DNA of 29,845 nt, from assembly GCA_023229065.1 (NCBI GenBank), contig JALNZZ010000009.1, forward strand, positions 1 through 29,845. Direction: 5' to 3'. A program made the position numbers and the translations under genes. Source of the stretch: Porticoccaceae bacterium (lineage in GTDB: Bacteria > Pseudomonadota > Gammaproteobacteria > Pseudomonadales > Porticoccaceae). Below the pieces are notes generated by a model. That model had not been told where the DNA came from, searched no databases, and saw only the letters and a program-made list of their open reading frames with translations. Of the stretch, positions 29,833-29,845 are shown piece after piece (position 1 is the first letter of the stretch; each line of letters begins with the position of its first letter).

Positions 29833-29845
29833 ATCAGCCAATATG

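Noticed and set aside
25..29835. Target-site duplication flanking the proposed ends
   Set aside because: The 5 bp outside the proposed ends (CAAAG and CTATC) do not match; no other length gave a match.
116..29845. tRNA or rRNA genes
   Set aside because: I saw no cloverleaf with the T-loop GTTCRANYC pattern and no rRNA-like stretch on either strand.

Overview
The window is a nearly complete Mu-like (transposable) phage or prophage. It carries a DDE transposase of the MuA type, a MuB-type AAA+ target ATPase, the Mu-family head genes (DUF3486 small terminase, gp28-like large terminase, DUF935 portal, gp32-like protease with a nested scaffold, capsid, DUF1320 connector, MuF head protein) and a repressor region. 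The DNA is GC-rich in most genes. The exported proteins and the intergenic 9-bp and 67-bp repeats look like those of the PVC group (Verrucomicrobiota, Kiritimatiellota or Lentisphaerota). That host assignment is an inference from style; no host gene is present to prove it.

Layout. Positions 1-115 hold a candidate left phage end with two copies of a TTTGCCACA-type site. From 20097 down to 116 lies one continuous minus-strand late operon with many ATGA-type overlaps. In transcription order it encodes two small pre-terminase proteins, small and large terminase, portal, protease/scaffold, capsid, a small exported protein, a DUF1320-like connector, a block of envelope-targeted proteins (a 617-aa exported protein with a chymotrypsin-like protease triad, a 440-aa exported protein, a lipoprotein, a DUF1353-like protein), a MuF protein with a C-terminal nuclease-toxin-like domain, then tail genes (completion proteins, tube, chaperone candidate, short tape measure, distal proteins, a large tip or fibre protein). 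No tail sheath is seen, so the tail is probably long and non-contractile.

Between the late operon and the immunity genes is a 1.58-kb non-coding stretch (20098-21679). It holds a strong GC-rich hairpin, decayed repeat copies, and a regular array of fourteen 67-bp units (20734-21664), each with a palindrome and a second hairpin. A two-gene minus-strand immunity operon (HTH repressor and a small membrane protein, 22338-21680) runs straight into this array. Diverging from it is the plus-strand early operon (22451-29615): a Ner/Cro-like HTH, small unknowns, a Lar-like zinc protein, a DUF2786 protein, DUF3164, a DUF3102-like protein, the MuA-type transposase and the MuB-type ATPase. A strong terminator follows at 29638-29667, then a candidate right phage end.

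Working together: the repressor controls the early promoter. The early operon ends in the transposition genes and its start lies next to the immunity genes, unlike Mu, where A and B come near the start. The late operon builds the virion. The most unusual points are the 67-bp hairpin array placed between immunity and late genes on the strand both use, the exported protease/fibre-like cluster inside the head genes, altered acidic residues in both transposition proteins, and the toxin-tipped MuF protein followed by a 34-codon ORF coupled at both ends.
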